Assembly: GCF_000723165.1 (NCBI RefSeq)
Contig: NZ_HG322949.1
Span: forward strand, 3,004,782-3,068,781
Source: Janthinobacterium agaricidamnosum NBRC 102515 = DSM 9628
GTDB lineage: Bacteria > Pseudomonadota > Gammaproteobacteria > Burkholderiales > Burkholderiaceae_D
Direction of reading: 5' to 3'
DNA: 64,000 nt
Below the pieces are notes generated by a model, which saw nothing but the letters and a program-made list of their open reading frames with translations, searched no databases and had not been told where the DNA came from. A program made the translations under genes and the position numbers. The first letter of the stretch is position 1; each line of letters begins with the position of its first letter. Below are positions 33,908-43,816 of the stretch, piece after piece.

Positions 33908-34513
33908 TTATGGGGATGCCGCCGCCGGATGGCGGGCGTCGAAGATTTGCTGGAACAGCGGGGCCAAAATTTTTACCAGCGCTTCGGGATCGGCCTCGGT
34001 CAATGCGGATAAGCCGATCATTTGGCGCATGAACTGGAAGCCCGCGACCATCGACAGCAAGACGGCGGCGCGCAAGGAGGCATCGTCGCCGCTGAGGGCG
34101 GAGCTCATCAGTTTCTGATGGCCGTTTTCGACCTGGCCACGGCCGATTTCCGCCGCCCGCGGACTGGACGCGGATTGCAGCAAAATCAGGAAACCGTCGA
34201 GCGGCGCATCCTTCAGGCGGGTGATATTCACCAGCGCCCTGGCGACCGCCTCGCCGGGGGTTGGCGAGCCCAGGATATCGGGCACCAGGATAGTCGGATT
34301 TTTCATCGTCTCGGCGACCGCTTCGGCGAATAATTGTTCCTTCGATCCGAAATACCGGTTGACCAGCATCGCGGTCACGCCCGCCCCCGCCGCGATGTCG
34401 CGCACGCCGGCGCCGTCATAGCCGGATTGCGCAAACGCCCAGCGCGCCGATGCCAGGATCGCCGCGCGGGTGGCGGCGGCATTGCGGCGGCGTGCGGGGA
34501 CGGTGGTGTTCAT
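33908..34513 (-). CDS. TetR family regulator
   Basis: DNA-binding regulator of 201 residues. The helix-turn-helix is typical (AILASARWAFAQSGYDGAGV, RDIAAGAGVTAMLVNRYFGS, KEQLFAEAV). The C-terminal ligand domain resembles TetR_C groups of actinobacterial/proteobacterial efflux regulators (ALSGDDASLRAAVLLSMVAG). It is in the same orientation as, and directly upstream of, the operator array and the MFS-ALDH genes, which it presumably represses until a ligand binds. Confidence 0.88.
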   Translation of the reverse strand: MNTTVPARRRNAAATRAAILASARWAFAQSGYDGAGVRDIAAGAGVTAMLVNRYFGSKEQLFAEAVAETMKNPTILVPDILGSPTPGEAVARALVNITRLKDAPLDGFLILLQSASSPRAAEIGRGQVENGHQKLMSSALSGDDASLRAAVLLSMVAGFQFMRQMIGLSALTEADPEALVKILAPLFQQIFDARHPAAASP

Positions 34514-34641
34514 GGTTTTCCTTGCAGGTAAAAAGACAGCACGGCTGGAACCGGCCAGTTCAACAAATACAGCCTGGACAGGCCACGATTATAGTCGCCC
34601 GGCAGCCAACGGTGCGGGCGGTGCCAGCTGATCTGATCAAG

Positions 34642-35676
34642 TCACTGATATTGGGCCGGCACATTCCAGCGCGTCACGACCTGGATCGCGGACAGGAACG
34701 GCGCCTGTGTCCATGCCGGCAGCGCGCCGCGCGCCCTGAGCAGGTCCTGGCAAGCGCGCCGCATATCATGGCGCAGGTCGTGATACAGCACCGCATGGAT
34801 GGCGCCCGACTGGAGCAAGCCGAGGTTATCGGCATCCAGGTCGTGGCCGATAAAAACCTTGCAGCGCCGGCCGGCATGCTGGAACGCCTGCACGATGGCG
34901 GCGTTTGCTCCGCCGATCGAATAGACCGAGTGAATCTGCGGATGATCGTCCAATGCCCGCCGCACCAGCGGACCGGTCGCGCCATCGATGCCGTCGCCTT
35001 CGCTGACTTCGACGATCGCCAGGTGGCGCTGATGTTCGCGCAGCGCGCGGCGGAAGCCGATCTCGCGCTCTTCCTCGCCGTGAAAACGGTTGCTGCTCAA
35101 CGTGACCAGCACTTGCTGCTGTTTGCCGGCGCCGATCCACTGGCCGATCAGATAAGCCGCCGTTTCGCCCGCCGCGCGGTTATCCATGCCGACATAGGTG
35201 CTGCGCGCCGAACCCGGCAAGTCGGTCACCAGCGTCACCACCGGGATCCCGGCGGCGGCCAGCCGGCCGACCGCCGCGCTGATAGAAGTCAGGTCCGGCG
35301 CCTTCAGCAGCACGCCATGGCTGCCGTTTTTCCTGATGCGATCAAGCAGCTCGACGATGCCGTCCGCCGCCAGCGTTTCATGCAAATGAAAGCGCGAACG
35401 CACAATCGCCGGATGCAGCGACGGCAGTTCCGCCTCCAGCGCGCGGCGCACCGCATCGCTAAACCGCTGCGGCGCCACCATCAGCACATCGATCATGAAC
35501 TTCTTGCCGGACAAGCCGACCTGTGCGCTTTGCCGTTCCAGTTCGGCCAGCGCCTGCATCACGCGGCGCACCGTATTGGCATGCACGCCGCCGCGCCGGC
35601 CGACCACCCGGTCGACGGTGGCGACACTGACGCCGGCCTGCAGCGCCACGACCTTGAGTGGAAATTGATGCGTCAT
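34642..35676 (-). CDS. LacI family regulator
   Basis: Protein of 344 residues. The N-terminal helix-turn-helix (LKVVALQAGVSVATVDRVVG, RRGGVHANTVRRVMQAL) is followed by a periplasmic-binding-protein-like ligand domain (IDVLMVAPQRFSDAVRRALE, AVLYHDLRHDMRRACQDLL). The TVDRVV variant and the domain type match the LacI/XylR-like group with sugar or polyol ligands. The ATG at 35676 (MTHQFPLK) was chosen because the fold starts there. It is divergent from the PhyH-family gene and is the likely regulator of it. Confidence 0.88.
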   Translation of the reverse strand: MTHQFPLKVVALQAGVSVATVDRVVGRRGGVHANTVRRVMQALAELERQSAQVGLSGKKFMIDVLMVAPQRFSDAVRRALEAELPSLHPAIVRSRFHLHETLAADGIVELLDRIRKNGSHGVLLKAPDLTSISAAVGRLAAAGIPVVTLVTDLPGSARSTYVGMDNRAAGETAAYLIGQWIGAGKQQQVLVTLSSNRFHGEEEREIGFRRALREHQRHLAIVEVSEGDGIDGATGPLVRRALDDHPQIHSVYSIGGANAAIVQAFQHAGRRCKVFIGHDLDADNLGLLQSGAIHAVLYHDLRHDMRRACQDLLRARGALPAWTQAPFLSAIQVVTRWNVPAQYQ

Positions 35677-35789
35677 GCGGCTCCCGTGCGTGATCGTTTT
35701 CTGAGGGGTTTTTGAGGGGTTTCCTGATAAAAAATGCGGCCCCTGCTCCCTTATACTGATTCTACCGTTAAAAAAGGGAGTAAGCCCAT

Positions 35790-36986
35790 ATGAGCACCAC
35801 CGAGACCGCCGTACACCCGCAAGCGGAGCCATTCTGGCTGTCGCAGCAAGACTGCCGGATCGATGACTTGATCCGTATCGTCAGCCGCCGCACCGCGCTG
35901 ACCGATTATCCGCTGGCGGCGTCGGTGCAGTCGAATATCCTGGTCTACGACTGCGACGCCGTGCGGCGGCTGCTGTCAAGCGCCGCGGCGCTGCGCGTGC
36001 TGCAGGCGGAATGGGGCGCGGCGCTAATGAACGGTCCCGGCGTGGTGGTGCTGAAACACGCGGTCGATGACAGCGAGACGATGGAGCAGGTCAATCGCGT
36101 GTTCCGCCAGTTGATCGCCGAACAGCATGCCAGCGGCAATGCCGGCGGCGACCACTTCGCCCGGCCCGGTGCCAACGACCGTATCTGGAACGCGCAGCAA
36201 AAGCTGTGCCTGCGCGCGCCCACGGCCTTCGCGCGCTATTATGGCAATCCGATTTTCGGCCTGATCTGCCAGGCCTGGCTGGGTCCTGCCTATCAGGTCA
36301 CCGCCCAGGTCAATGTCGTCAATCCGGGCGGCGCCGCCCAAGCGCCGCACCGCGACTACCACCTGGGATTCCAGCAGGCCGACGCCGCCGCCGGCTATCC
36401 GGCGCATGTACACCGGATGTCCGCCGGGTTGACGCTGCAAGGCGCCGTCGCGCACTGCGACATGCCGCTGGCTTCCGGCCCGACGCTGTACCTGCCCTAT
36501 TCACAACATTACCAGGCCGGCTACCTCGCCTATCACCAGGCGGAATTTCGCGACTACTTCCAGCAACACCATGTGCAACTGCCGCTGTCGATCGGCGACG
36601 CGGTGTTCTTCAACCCTGCGCTGATGCATGCCGCCGGCCACAATCGCTCGCCCGACATCCGGCGCATGGCCAACCTGCTGCAAGTGTCGTCGCCGTTCGG
36701 GCGTGCCATGGAAACGCTGGACCGCAAGCTGATGAGCCTAGCGCTCTACCCGGCGCTGCAAGCATTGCGCGCGCAGGGGAATTTTTCCGTCGATGACATG
36801 AAAAATGCGATCGCGGCCTGTGCCGAAGGGTATGCCTTTCCCAGCAACCTGGACCGCGACCAGCCGATCGACGGCATGGCGCCGCAAACGCAGCAGCAAA
36901 TCATGCTGCAGGCGCTGCGGCATGACTGGCCCGAGGCCCGGTTTATCGTAGCGCTGGACAGCAAAGCCTGGCGGCAGCAAGCGTGA
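35790..36986 (+). CDS. Phytanoyl-CoA dioxygenase (PhyH) family protein
   Basis: Protein of 398 residues of the Fe(II)/2-oxoglutarate oxygenase class. The metal triad is visible as His and Asp in APHRDYHLGF and the distal His in FNPALMHAAGHNRS, with a following Arg (DIRRMANLLQ) for 2-oxoglutarate. It is well conserved in SGPTLYLPYSQHYQAGYL. A GGGAG site precedes the ATG. It is divergent from a LacI-type regulator, which hints at carbon-source-dependent expression. The substrate is unknown. Confidence 0.82.
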   Translation: MSTTETAVHPQAEPFWLSQQDCRIDDLIRIVSRRTALTDYPLAASVQSNILVYDCDAVRRLLSSAAALRVLQAEWGAALMNGPGVVVLKHAVDDSETMEQVNRVFRQLIAEQHASGNAGGDHFARPGANDRIWNAQQKLCLRAPTAFARYYGNPIFGLICQAWLGPAYQVTAQVNVVNPGGAAQAPHRDYHLGFQQADAAAGYPAHVHRMSAGLTLQGAVAHCDMPLASGPTLYLPYSQHYQAGYLAYHQAEFRDYFQQHHVQLPLSIGDAVFFNPALMHAAGHNRSPDIRRMANLLQVSSPFGRAMETLDRKLMSLALYPALQALRAQGNFSVDDMKNAIAACAEGYAFPSNLDRDQPIDGMAPQTQQQIMLQALRHDWPEARFIVALDSKAWRQQA

Positions 36987-37019
36987 GATGCGACCTGGAG
37001 CCTGGTGCGGCTAACCGGT

Positions 37020-37826
37020 TCAGCGCAGCAGGTGGCGGAAGGTCGGTTCGATATTGCGCGCATGCAGAAACTGTACAATATCTTCCAGCGTCGCGTCCTT
37101 CAACAGCAATCCCGCCGACACGGCGCTGTCTGGCATCACTGGTGCAACCACTGCTTCCACAGTGGCTGTGGCCGTGCCGGACTGCTGCCGGAGCATGCCC
37201 AATGCCTGTTCAAACTGCCCCATCGAAATGCTGCGCAAGCCCGCCAGGAACGCTTGTTGCGCAGCCAGCGGCGGCGCCACTTCCAGTGCCGGATCGTCGG
37301 CAAACGACGCGCCCATGCCGGGATGAATAAACGCCGCCCATTTGCCTGTCGCCTGCCGGCAGGGCGGCAATTGTGCCACCGACAGATAAGGATCAACAAC
37401 GGCCGGCGGCGCAGGCGGCAGATAAACGGCGCGCAGCAATTGCAGGAATTGCTGCGCCTGGACTACCGGCACCGGCGCAGCCAGCGACAGCCACAACTGA
37501 TAACTGCCGCGGCCCGATACGCTGACGGCCGGCGCCGGCAAATCCAGATGCTGTTGCAAGGCATTGGCGATGGCGCACAGCGCGTCCCAATGCCGCTCGC
37601 CATCCCCTTTATCTTTCCCGCCAAACTCCATCACCAGCGCGCGCGTCCATCCCGCTGCGTTCACCAGTTCAACGGCGATGCTGCGCTCGCCCGACAAATG
37701 CTGCGTCAACACAGCGGGCGACAGCGGATGGGCCGGCCCGCTGCGCTGCGCGTTCGGGTCCGGCGCATGGTATTGCTGGCCATCCAGCAGATACAGCCGC
37801 TTCAGTTCGGCAATCAATTCTTGCAT
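37020..37826 (-). CDS. Uncharacterised protein with a primase-like motif
   Basis: Protein of 268 residues that I do not recognise. The part WTRALVMEFGGKDKGDGERHW, then VSVSGRGSYQLWLSLAAPVP and KWAAFIHPGMGASFADDPAL, is reminiscent of archaeo-eukaryotic primase-polymerase folds, where an SG-x-G-x-(H/Q)-x-W motif occurs. The acidic metal-binding DxD is not obvious, and no helicase or nuclease partner is nearby. The second half has Ala/Gln-rich helices. The ATG at 37826 follows AGGAG. It is transcribed in the same direction as the DUF455 gene upstream (70 bp apart). Confidence 0.55.
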   Translation of the reverse strand: MQELIAELKRLYLLDGQQYHAPDPNAQRSGPAHPLSPAVLTQHLSGERSIAVELVNAAGWTRALVMEFGGKDKGDGERHWDALCAIANALQQHLDLPAPAVSVSGRGSYQLWLSLAAPVPVVQAQQFLQLLRAVYLPPAPPAVVDPYLSVAQLPPCRQATGKWAAFIHPGMGASFADDPALEVAPPLAAQQAFLAGLRSISMGQFEQALGMLRQQSGTATATVEAVVAPVMPDSAVSAGLLLKDATLEDIVQFLHARNIEPTFRHLLR

Positions 37827-37895
37827 ATGTGCTCCTGTGACGCCATCGCGGCGCCTATCCTGTTTTATAGTCGATGGCAATCGACCGGGCGCGGC

Positions 37896-38723
37896 TCAAC
37901 CCAGGTCACTCAGCTCCGCCTCCGTAAAGCCGGCCCGGCGCCGCGCTTCCAGATTGAACGGGCCGCGCAGCGTCGGCGCCTCGTAGCGCAGCGCCAGCCC
38001 GGCATACGTGGCGCGCGGTTCCAGGCCGCGCTGCTCGCACAAATAGCAATACCATCGATTGCCGATCTCGACATGCCCGACTTCATCGCGCAGGATGATA
38101 TCGAGGATGGCCGCCGCATCGTGGTCGCCGGCCTGCGCCAGCTTGGCGCGCAACGGCGGAATCGCGTCGAGGCCGCGCGCTTCGAGCGTGCGTGGCACCA
38201 GCGCCATGCGCGCCAGCACGTCGCCACGGGTTTTATCGACCATTTCCCACAGGCTGTCGTGGCCGGGGAAATCGCCATACTCGTGTCCCAATCCCCGCAA
38301 ATGCGCCGCCAGCAGCGCAAAGTGGCCCGCCTCTTCGCTGGCCACGCGCAGCCAGTCGCTGTAGTAATCGGCCGGCAAGCCGGGGAAGCGCCACAGCGCG
38401 TCGAGCGCCAGGTTCATCGCGTTGAATTCGATGTGGGCCAGCGCGTGTATCAGCATCGCGCGCCCTTCTTGCGTGATCATCGAGCGCCGCCCCACCAGCC
38501 GCGGCGGCACCAGTTCCGGTCGTGCCGGGCGCCCCGGCACCGGGCCGGCCGGCTGCAGCGCGGCGTTTGCATCGAGCCGGCACCGTCCCGCCAGCACCGC
38601 GCCGGCCATTGCCGCCACCGCCGCCACCTTGACGGCTGGGTCAGGCTCGACCAGGCAAGCCAGCGCATACGCGCGCAATCCCGGCGTTCCATCAATCACT
38701 GTCGGCGAAATCGGGCGCTGCAT
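37896..38723 (-). CDS. DUF455 ferritin-like protein
   Basis: Protein of 275 residues of the PF04305 family, a four-helix ferritin-like fold. Likely iron ligands are Glu and His in LIHALAHIEFNAMNLALDAL, VASEEAGHFALLAAHLRGLG and DEVGHVEIGNRWY. The family-typical segment DSLWEMVDKTRGDVLARMAL is present. Some relatives are tRNA-(MiaE)-like hydroxylases, but this family is functionally uncharacterised. Confidence 0.85.
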   Translation of the reverse strand: MQRPISPTVIDGTPGLRAYALACLVEPDPAVKVAAVAAMAGAVLAGRCRLDANAALQPAGPVPGRPARPELVPPRLVGRRSMITQEGRAMLIHALAHIEFNAMNLALDALWRFPGLPADYYSDWLRVASEEAGHFALLAAHLRGLGHEYGDFPGHDSLWEMVDKTRGDVLARMALVPRTLEARGLDAIPPLRAKLAQAGDHDAAAILDIILRDEVGHVEIGNRWYCYLCEQRGLEPRATYAGLALRYEAPTLRGPFNLEARRRAGFTEAELSDLG

Positions 38724-38792
38724 GGTGTTCCTTCGTGTCTGGTATGAATCAAAGGGCGCAGTGTAACAAATTGAAGCCCGGCTGGCGTCGCG

Positions 38793-39128
38793 TCAACCCG
38801 CCATTACCTCGCCAAGTACATCAAACACGCGCTTGTCGCCGCATTGCGCCACATTAAAACGCAGATAACGGTCGGCTGTGCGGGACACGCTAAAGACATT
38901 TCCCGGCGCCAGTATCAATTTGTATTCCAGCGCGCTGGGCGATATCCGACGAAACCAGTCCTTCCGGCAATGCAGCCCACACAAACATGCCGGCTTCCGG
39001 ACGCGTCCATAGCTTGAAACCCAATCGTTCCAGATGGCCGATGGCGCCAGCCATGTTGCGCGCGAGCCGTGGCCGCAAGCCGTCGAGATGGTGGCGGTAA
39101 CTGCCGCCCCAAAGCAGACCTTCGCACA
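38793..39128 (-). pseudogene. C-terminal remnant of a MocR/GntR-type aminotransferase
   Basis: The first half (frame of 38945-39125) reads DGLRPRLARNMAGAIGHLER, LGFKLWTRPEAGMFVWAALP. After a frameshift near 38935-38945 it continues LEYKLILAPGNVFSVSRTAD and LRFNVAQCGDKRVFDVL. This is the C-terminal domain of a PLP-dependent aminotransferase of the MocR regulator kind. The N-terminal helix-turn-helix and the PLP lysine are gone; sequence similarity stops at about 39128, where composition becomes AT-richer. Confidence 0.7.
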
Positions 39129-39238
39129 AGCATGTGACAATACGTGAATTTTAAAAATTGTCAATTTGTTATCCCACCCCCACCCGGGCGGCAAACGGCC
39201 AAGAGCGGACGCTGCCAAGACTAACTTGAAAACGAAAC

Positions 39239-39385
39239 ATGCAGTTGTACGAGCAACTTGAAACGGTAACTGATGAAGCGACTTTCTTGGAGTTTGTTCA
39301 AGCGCTGGCTAACGACCGGCGAGCGGATGGCAAGGCTTGGAAAAATGATTCAATTGAAGATTTATTAAAGGTTGCTGGTAAGTAA
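39239..39385 (+). CDS. Short protein resembling the N-terminus of DUF7660 (truncated)
   Basis: A 48-residue frame reads MQLYEQLETVTDEATFLEFV followed by QALANDRRADGKAW, KNDSIEDLLKVAGK. The pattern (E-x-FLEFV-x-AL-x-x-DR ... W-x-ND-(S/T)-IE-x-L) is like small DUF7660 proteins, which normally continue for 25-35 more residues. It may be a truncated copy. No function is known to me. Confidence 0.45.
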   Translation: MQLYEQLETVTDEATFLEFVQALANDRRADGKAWKNDSIEDLLKVAGK

Positions 39386-39595
39386 TCGGCTATGCTGGCT
39401 GTGCACCTCCTTTAACCTGAAATCGGTCACGACTTCTTTTCCTTCCATAACGATTTATATCGAAAGAGCAAGGTGAACCGCCCGATATAAATGTTGATTC
39501 ATTTTATTTACGATTTTCTATGCTACGAGTGAAGAAGGCTCTAAGCAAGCAACTGCTTGACTCACCTCGCCCTTCGCTCATCGCCAACCATAAGC

Positions 39596-39647
39596 TTGCC
39601 ATCCGCGAAATTTGCGATATACTTTCACATGTACGATTTATCGTACA
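39596..39647 (+). promoter_or_regulatory. Promoter and operator of the yefM-yoeB module
   Basis: A -35 TTGCCA (39596-39601), 16-bp spacer and -10 TATACT (39618-39623) are followed by a perfect 18-bp palindrome TGTACGAT-TT-ATCGTACA (39630-39647) around the expected transcription start. YefM repressors are known to bind palindromes with TGTACA-type cores, so this is the probable autoregulatory operator. It lies 137 bp before the yefM start. Confidence 0.7.
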
Positions 39648-39673
39648 AGTTATTGCCGTTCGAATTGCTCGCT

Positions 39674-39762
39674 GATACCGACGACGACGACTGACACTGA
39701 CGACTACTGCTGACATCGACCACGACTACCGACACTGACGACGACTACTGACACTGATAAGT
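39674..39762 (+). repeat. Degenerate GAC/ACT-rich repeat in the yefM leader
   Basis: The leader between the operator and the yefM start is built from imperfect units such as GACACTGACGACTACTG (39693-39709), repeated as GACACTGACGACGACTACTG (39731-39750), with additional CGACGACGAC runs. This low-complexity tract would be transcribed as an unstructured-looking 5' UTR. It ends just before the ribosome site of yefM (CGGAG). Confidence 0.7.
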
Positions 39763-39783
39763 ATTGAAAGAACGGAGTAACAA

Positions 39784-40083
39784 ATGAGAATCATCAACTT
39801 TTCCGATGCTCGCAACAGCCTTCGAGCTGTTATCGACCAAGTGGTTGAGGATGCTGACGTAACCATTATCTCGCGTAGAGACGCGCCAGATGCAGTAGTC
39901 ATGTCCTTCGATCATTACAGCAGCCTCATGGAAACTGTGCATCTGCTGAGTTCGCCAACTAATGCGGCTCACCTTGCCAAATCCATCGCTCAGGCGCGTT
40001 CTGGCCAAGCGAAGCATCGGGAATTAATCAACATTTCCGACGCAGAGGAACCGCAACATGCGCAACTTGAAGTTCACGGATGA
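39784..40083 (+). CDS. yefM: YefM/Phd family antitoxin
   Basis: Antitoxin of 99 residues. The N-terminal DNA-binding Phd/YefM domain is clear (MRIINFSDARNSLRAVIDQV, TIISRRDAPDAVVMSFDHYS). The acidic and flexible tail (NISDAEEPQHAQLEV) would wrap the toxin. Its 3' end overlaps the toxin gene by 26 bp, a usual arrangement that couples their translation. It should repress its own promoter through the palindrome upstream. Confidence 0.92.
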   Translation: MRIINFSDARNSLRAVIDQVVEDADVTIISRRDAPDAVVMSFDHYSSLMETVHLLSSPTNAAHLAKSIAQARSGQAKHRELINISDAEEPQHAQLEVHG

Positions 40084-40315
40084 GGCTTGGGAAAGCTACA
40101 TCTACTGGCAAACGCAAGATAGAAAAACGCTCAAACGCATTAACGATCTGATCCAAGCCACACTCAGAGATCCTTTTGTTGGTGTTGGTAAACCTGAAGC
40201 ATTGAAACACAGTCTTAGTGGCTGCTGGTCGAGGAGAATTGACGAAACTAACCGGCTAGTCTACGAAGTGCATGATGAGGAATTAATCATCATTTCGTGC
40301 CGCCACCATTATTGA
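40058..40315 (+). CDS. yoeB: YoeB family mRNA interferase toxin
   Basis: Ribosome-dependent endoribonuclease toxin of 85 residues. The RelE fold shows as MRNLKFTDEAWESYIYWQTQ, LIQATLRDPFVGVGKPEALK, and the catalytic C-terminus WSRRIDETNRLVYEV ... IISCRHHY, where the Glu, Arg and His-Tyr residues match YoeB. The complete active site suggests a working toxin. The TA pair lies in an AT-richer island with gene fragments on its left, in keeping with horizontal gain. Confidence 0.93.
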   Translation: MRNLKFTDEAWESYIYWQTQDRKTLKRINDLIQATLRDPFVGVGKPEALKHSLSGCWSRRIDETNRLVYEVHDEELIIISCRHHY

Positions 40316-40451
40316 AAACAAGGGGACTCAGCGCCATTGCATGGTATCGACTACCGATCATGGCATCGATGCGAGATCATACCATTAAGAATGCCATGAA
40401 AAAATATTGCTTAACCGTGCTAATCGTTGCCAGACAATGCCAGAAAAAATA

Positions 40452-40479
40452 ACAAAAAAGCCCGTGAAATCACGGGCTT
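40452..40479 (-). terminator. Terminator of guaA
   Basis: Stem AAGCCCGTG/CACGGGCTT (40458-40466 and 40471-40479) with a 4-nt loop AAAT, followed on the minus strand by a T run (40459-40454 region). It lies about 50 bp beyond the guaA stop. Confidence 0.8.
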
Positions 40480-40526
40480 AGGTGTGTTTTACTGCCTATC
40501 AGTGCTAGCAGTTGCTAGACATCAAA

Positions 40527-42137
40527 TCACTCCCACTCAATCGTCGCCGGCGGCTTGCCCGAGATGTCGTACACCACCCGGTTAATCCCGCGCACTTCAT
40601 TGATGATGCGGTTCGACACCTTGCCCAGCAAGCTGTGCGGCAAATGCGCCCAGTGCGCCGTCATGAAGTCCTGGGTTTGCACCGCGCGCAGCGCCACCAC
40701 GTATTCGTAGGTGCGGCCGTCGCCCATCACGCCGACCGACTTGACCGGCAGGAACACGGCGAACGCCTGGCTGGTCGCTTCGTACCAGTTCTTCGGCAAT
40801 TGCTCCTGATCGACCGCCTGGCCGGCAACGAACTCGTACGGGGTGTTGCGCAACTCTTCGATGAAGATCGCATCGGCGCGGCGCAGCAGGTCGGCGAATT
40901 CTTTCTTGACTTCGCCGAGGATGCGCACGCCAAGGCCCGGGCCAGGGAATGGATGGCGATACACCATGTCATGCGGCAAGCCGAGCGCGACGCCCAGTTT
41001 GCGCACTTCATCCTTGAACAGTTCACGCAGCGGCTCCAGCAGCTTCAGCTTCATGGTTTCCGGCAAGCCGCCGACGTTGTGGTGGCTCTTGATGGTCTGG
41101 CCCTTTTTGCCCTTGCCGGCCGATTCGATCACGTCCGGGTAAATGGTGCCCTGCGCCAGCCATTTGGCGTTGACCAGCTTGGCCGACTCGACCTGGAACA
41201 CTTCGACGAATTCGCGGCCGATGATCTTGCGCTTCTGCTCCGGATCGGCCACGCCGGCCAGGTGGCCCATGAATTGGTCTTCGGCATCGATGCGGATCAC
41301 TTTGACGCCGAGGTTCTTGGCGAACATGTCCATCACCATCTTGCCTTCGTCGAGACGCAGCAAGCCGTGGTCGACGAAGACGCAGGTCAGCTGGTCGCCG
41401 ATGGCGCGGTGGATCAGCGCCGCCGCGACGGACGAATCGACGCCGCCGGACAGGCCGAGGATGACTTCGTCGGTGCCGACCTGGGCGCGGATTTTTTCAA
41501 CCGCTTCGCTGATGTAGTCCGGCATGTTCCAGTCGGATTTGCAGCCGCAGATTTCATGCACGAAACGGCCGATGATCGCCTTGCCTTGCACCGTGTGGGT
41601 CACTTCCGGGTGGAATTGCACGCCGTAGAACTGGCGCTCTTCATCGGCCATCGCGGCGATCGGGCAGCTTGGGGTGTTACCCATCAGTTTGAAGCCTGGC
41701 GGCATGTCCAGCACTTTGTCGCCGTGGCTCATCCATACTTTCAACATGCCATGACCTTCGTCGGTGACGAAGTCGGCGATACCGTTCAACAATTTGGTGT
41801 GACTGCGGGCGCGCACTTCGGCATAGCCGAATTCGCGCACCAGGCCGTTTTCCACCTTGCCGCCCAATTGCGCGGCCATGGTTTGCATGCCGTAGCAAAT
41901 ACCCAGCACCGGCACGCCCAGCTCGAACACGGCTTGCGGCGCGCGCGGCGAATCGCCTTCCAGCGTCGAATTATGGCTGCCCGACAAAATCACGCCGGCA
42001 GCGCCATAGTTACGCACGAATTCGTCGCTGACATCGTAGGGGAAGACTTCGGAAAACACGCCGGAATCGCGCACGCGGCGGGCGATCAGCTGGGTGACTT
42101 GGGAGCCGAAATCGAGAATGAGGATTTTAGAATGCAT
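40527..42137 (-). CDS. guaA: GMP synthase (glutamine-hydrolysing)
   Basis: Enzyme of 536 residues converting XMP, glutamine and ATP to GMP. The class I amidotransferase domain has the nucleophile Cys in [15 protein letters not shown] and the His/Glu pair in [11 protein letters not shown]. The PP-loop ATP domain ([19 protein letters not shown]) and the C-terminal dimerisation domain (GYISG-type ending [16 protein letters not shown]) follow. The start [13 protein letters not shown] at 42137 was chosen by family alignment. It follows guaB by 69 bp, containing a strong hairpin. Confidence 0.98.
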   Translation of the reverse strand: MHSKILILDFGSQVTQLIARRVRDSGVFSEVFPYDVSDEFVRNYGAAGVILSGSHNSTLEGDSPRAPQAVFELGVPVLGICYGMQTMAAQLGGKVENGLVREFGYAEVRARSHTKLLNGIADFVTDEGHGMLKVWMSHGDKVLDMPPGFKLMGNTPSCPIAAMADEERQFYGVQFHPEVTHTVQGKAIIGRFVHEICGCKSDWNMPDYISEAVEKIRAQVGTDEVILGLSGGVDSSVAAALIHRAIGDQLTCVFVDHGLLRLDEGKMVMDMFAKNLGVKVIRIDAEDQFMGHLAGVADPEQKRKIIGREFVEVFQVESAKLVNAKWLAQGTIYPDVIESAGKGKKGQTIKSHHNVGGLPETMKLKLLEPLRELFKDEVRKLGVALGLPHDMVYRHPFPGPGLGVRILGEVKKEFADLLRRADAIFIEELRNTPYEFVAGQAVDQEQLPKNWYEATSQAFAVFLPVKSVGVMGDGRTYEYVVALRAVQTQDFMTAHWAHLPHSLLGKVSNRIINEVRGINRVVYDISGKPPATIEWE

Positions 42138-42165
42138 GGTGGGAGCTTTATTCAAGGTCACTACA

Positions 42166-42190
42166 AGACCGGCGCACTGGGCGCCGGTCT
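42166..42190 (-). other. Hairpin between guaB and guaA
   Basis: Perfect 10-bp stem AGACCGGCGC/GCGCCGGTCT with loop ACTGG. There is no T run after it on the minus strand, so it may act as an attenuator, pausing site or mRNA stabiliser adjusting guaA relative to guaB rather than as a full terminator. Confidence 0.6.
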
Positions 42191-42206
42191 CTACTGTCGT
42201 TACCGC

Positions 42207-43694
<1,488 letters not shown>

Positions 43695-43816
43695 TTATAC
43701 AGAAAAATCGTTGACTCGTCCTTGCATGTCGGCAAAATCGTTAAAAACACACAATGGTTGACTACACCAACGAAACATGGCGAAATCTGCCTCTCGCTGA
43801 CCAACCCAGGAACACC

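Noticed and set aside
37005..38747. 580-codon plus-strand frame opposite the unknown protein and DUF455 genes
   Set aside because: It spans two reverse-strand genes and their spacer; Arg/Gln/His-rich shadow.
39504..39716. 70-codon reverse frame in the yefM leader region
   Set aside because: It spans the promoter, operator and repeat tract; Ser/Arg-rich translation is a product of the repeats.
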